The position numbers and the translations under genes were made by a program. Below, piece by piece: positions 20,779 to 21,753 of a DNA stretch of 21,753 nucleotides. Source of the DNA: Zoopage sp. CT-All (lineage: Eukaryota; Zoopagomycota; Zoopagomycetes; Zoopagales; Zoopagaceae). Positions within the stretch are counted from its first letter, which is position 1. Each line of letters begins with the position of its first letter. The notes under the pieces were generated by a model. It was not told the origin of the DNA. It made no database searches and worked only from the letters and a program-made list of their open reading frames with translations. The stretch lies in contig QZWS01000147.1 in NCBI GenBank assembly GCA_004114245.1, forward strand, positions 1 through 21,753. The letters are read 5' to 3'.

Positions 20779-20863
20779 CCACAACTTGCGCGCCCAGCCG
20801 CCAGCCCCCATCCACCGTAACCGCCGCCGCCGTAACCGCCGTTGCAATCCAAAGCAATCAAAC

Positions 20864-21753
20864 ATGTCGTCCTCGCCGTCGCCGCTCTCCTCGGGGGTGA
20901 CAGAACGCCGGCGCTTTGGCCAAGCTCCCACTGCCCCCGGCGCTACCGTTGCCCCTCCCACCATCCAGCGCTCGGGATCCACCGCCGGTCTCGGCCCCGG
21001 ATACACCCTACGCGGTCCCGCGTCACTCGAGGCTGACGAGGCCGCGGCAAAGCGCCTGCAGACTGCGACCGCGACGTTGCTTGCTGCCGTCAATCCCACG
21101 TTATTTAGCAATGCCCTCGGTCTTGCCGCAGCCATGCAGCAGCAGCAGCAGCAGCAGTATCAGCAGCAGTATCAGCAGGTAACCGAGAAGAAACCCTGCT
21201 CGTTCTTCAAGGCTGGCACCTGCAAATTTGGCGATCGGTGCCGCAATTCACATGACGCAAGCAAGGCAGATATGTTGGAGGAGTCGTTGGCGCTGCGCCG
21301 GGGCGTGGCGTTTGGCGGCGGATTGCGCTCGCGCACCGGTAGTTTGAGCATGCGTGATCCGCCCACCGCGCCATCAGGAGCGACCTCGGCCCCTCCCATG
21401 GGTGCAATTCCATCGTTGGGCGCAGGCGGTGGACGTCCTATGCTGACGCTCAAGCCACGCACTGGGTCTGTATCGGATCCAAGTCTTCCGCCCGGTATCA
21501 GCCCGGGCGCGCCCTCCACCAACACCATCACAGTCACCACTCCTACTCACCAGCGCACTGCATCGCCGCTGTACGCATCCACTGTAAAGTCTTCCATGGC
21601 CCCTACTACCGTTGTCAAGCCGCCAGGCCTTGGTCCCAAGCCGCTCCAGTCGCTCGATACCCGGGAGACCAAACCCTTTGTCTTTCCTCCAATTTCTGCA
21701 GCGGTCGCCGTGTCGATTTCGAGCGACTCGGAGCGTGAGCGCCAGTTGCTGCC
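20864..21753 (+). CDS. CCCH-type zinc-finger protein, N-terminal part, runs off the right edge
   Basis: From the ATG at 20864 (context AAACATG) the frame is open for 296 codons to the end of the window. Residues 1-60 are rich in Ser, Pro and Gly. A predicted helical stretch (about 59-90, EADEAAAKRLQTATATLLAA) is followed by a glutamine run with two tyrosines (92-105). One CCCH finger follows: C112-x7-C120-x5-C126-x3-H130, with the aromatic and basic positions usual in RNA-binding fingers (FFKAGTCKFGDRC). The remainder is low-complexity Ser/Thr/Pro with repeated TGS-type patches that could be phosphorylated. Such proteins usually bind AU-rich or nuclear RNA. The closest family cannot be named from one finger. 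It lies 183 bp behind the helicase gene on the same strand. Confidence 0.75.
   Translation, partial: MSSSPSPLSSGVTERRRFGQAPTAPGATVAPPTIQRSGSTAGLGPGYTLRGPASLEADEAAAKRLQTATATLLAAVNPTLFSNALGLAAAMQQQQQQQYQQQYQQVTEKKPCSFFKAGTCKFGDRCRNSHDASKADMLEESLALRRGVAFGGGLRSRTGSLSMRDPPTAPSGATSAPPMGAIPSLGAGGGRPMLTLKPRTGSVSDPSLPPGISPGAPSTNTITVTTPTHQRTASPLYASTVKSSMAPTTVVKPPGLGPKPLQSLDTRETKPFVFPPISAAVAVSISSDSERERQLL
21137..21178 (+). repeat. CAG repeat coding for a Gln/Tyr run in the CCCH protein
   Basis: Seven CAG codons, TAT, three CAG, TAT and two CAG encode Q7-Y-Q3-Y-Q2. Pure CAG codon use makes it prone to length change; the protein run is a low-complexity segment just before the zinc finger. Confidence 0.85.

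Noticed and set aside
20389-21135. 248-codon minus-strand frame spanning the helicase end and the CCCH start
   Set aside because: Low-complexity Arg/Ala/Pro composition typical of an antisense shadow in GC-rich genes.
1-21753. CRISPR arrays, tRNA or rRNA genes, bacterial-type operons or defence systems
   Set aside because: No regularly spaced repeats, cloverleaf-like or rRNA-like segments were seen, and the genes are intron-containing eukaryotic genes.

Overview
This is eukaryotic nuclear DNA, most likely from a fungus and possibly an early-diverging lineage; species and phylum cannot be fixed from the window. The reasons are very short spliceosomal introns (39-51 nt where I can define them, several with CTAAC/CTGAC-like branch points), compact gene spacing, a set of conserved eukaryotic genes (Nup133, NPC1, a DDX42-type helicase), a Gfd2-like DEDDh exonuclease of the kind known in fungi, and a 7TM-RGS protein like fungal GprK. 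Ordinary stops (TAA, TAG, TGA) are used. All exon structures below were worked out by hand from splice signals, reading phase and remembered family alignments; no search was run.

Left part (1-5.87 kb): an AT-richer accessory zone of decayed mobile elements. It holds a hAT-type transposase on the minus strand, open at the left edge, with two in-frame TGA codons and one host-sized intron. Next come two separate non-LTR (LINE) reverse-transcriptase remnants on the plus strand, a possible LTR edge (purine tract followed by TGTCA), small repeats, and about 1.4 kb with no convincing gene.

Right part (5.87 kb to the end): six densely packed host genes. In order they are Nup133 (+, 16 exons, 1289 aa), a 7TM protein with a C-terminal RGS-like domain (-, 2 exons, 639 aa), NPC1-like sterol transporter (+, 3 exons, 1381 aa), DEDDh exonuclease (-, 2 exons, 330 aa), DDX42-like DEAD-box helicase (+, 3 exons, 644 aa) and a CCCH zinc-finger protein (+, cut by the right edge). 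Nup133 and the RGS gene converge with 120 bp between stops. The RGS gene and NPC1 diverge with only 69 bp between start codons. NPC1 and the exonuclease converge with 72 bp between stops. The 712 bp between exonuclease and helicase is AT-richer and carries a reading frame with two zinc-finger motifs.

The genes do not form one pathway. They cover nuclear pore scaffold, G-protein signalling, sterol export from late endosomes or vacuole, RNA trimming, splicing and RNA binding. The points most worth checking are a stop-free 45-nt intron beside a helicase motif, an intron that splits the exonuclease active site, the uneven intron distribution in Nup133, the divergent RGS-like domain, and the zinc-finger frame in the exonuclease-helicase spacer. 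I did not see a clear new multi-gene system.
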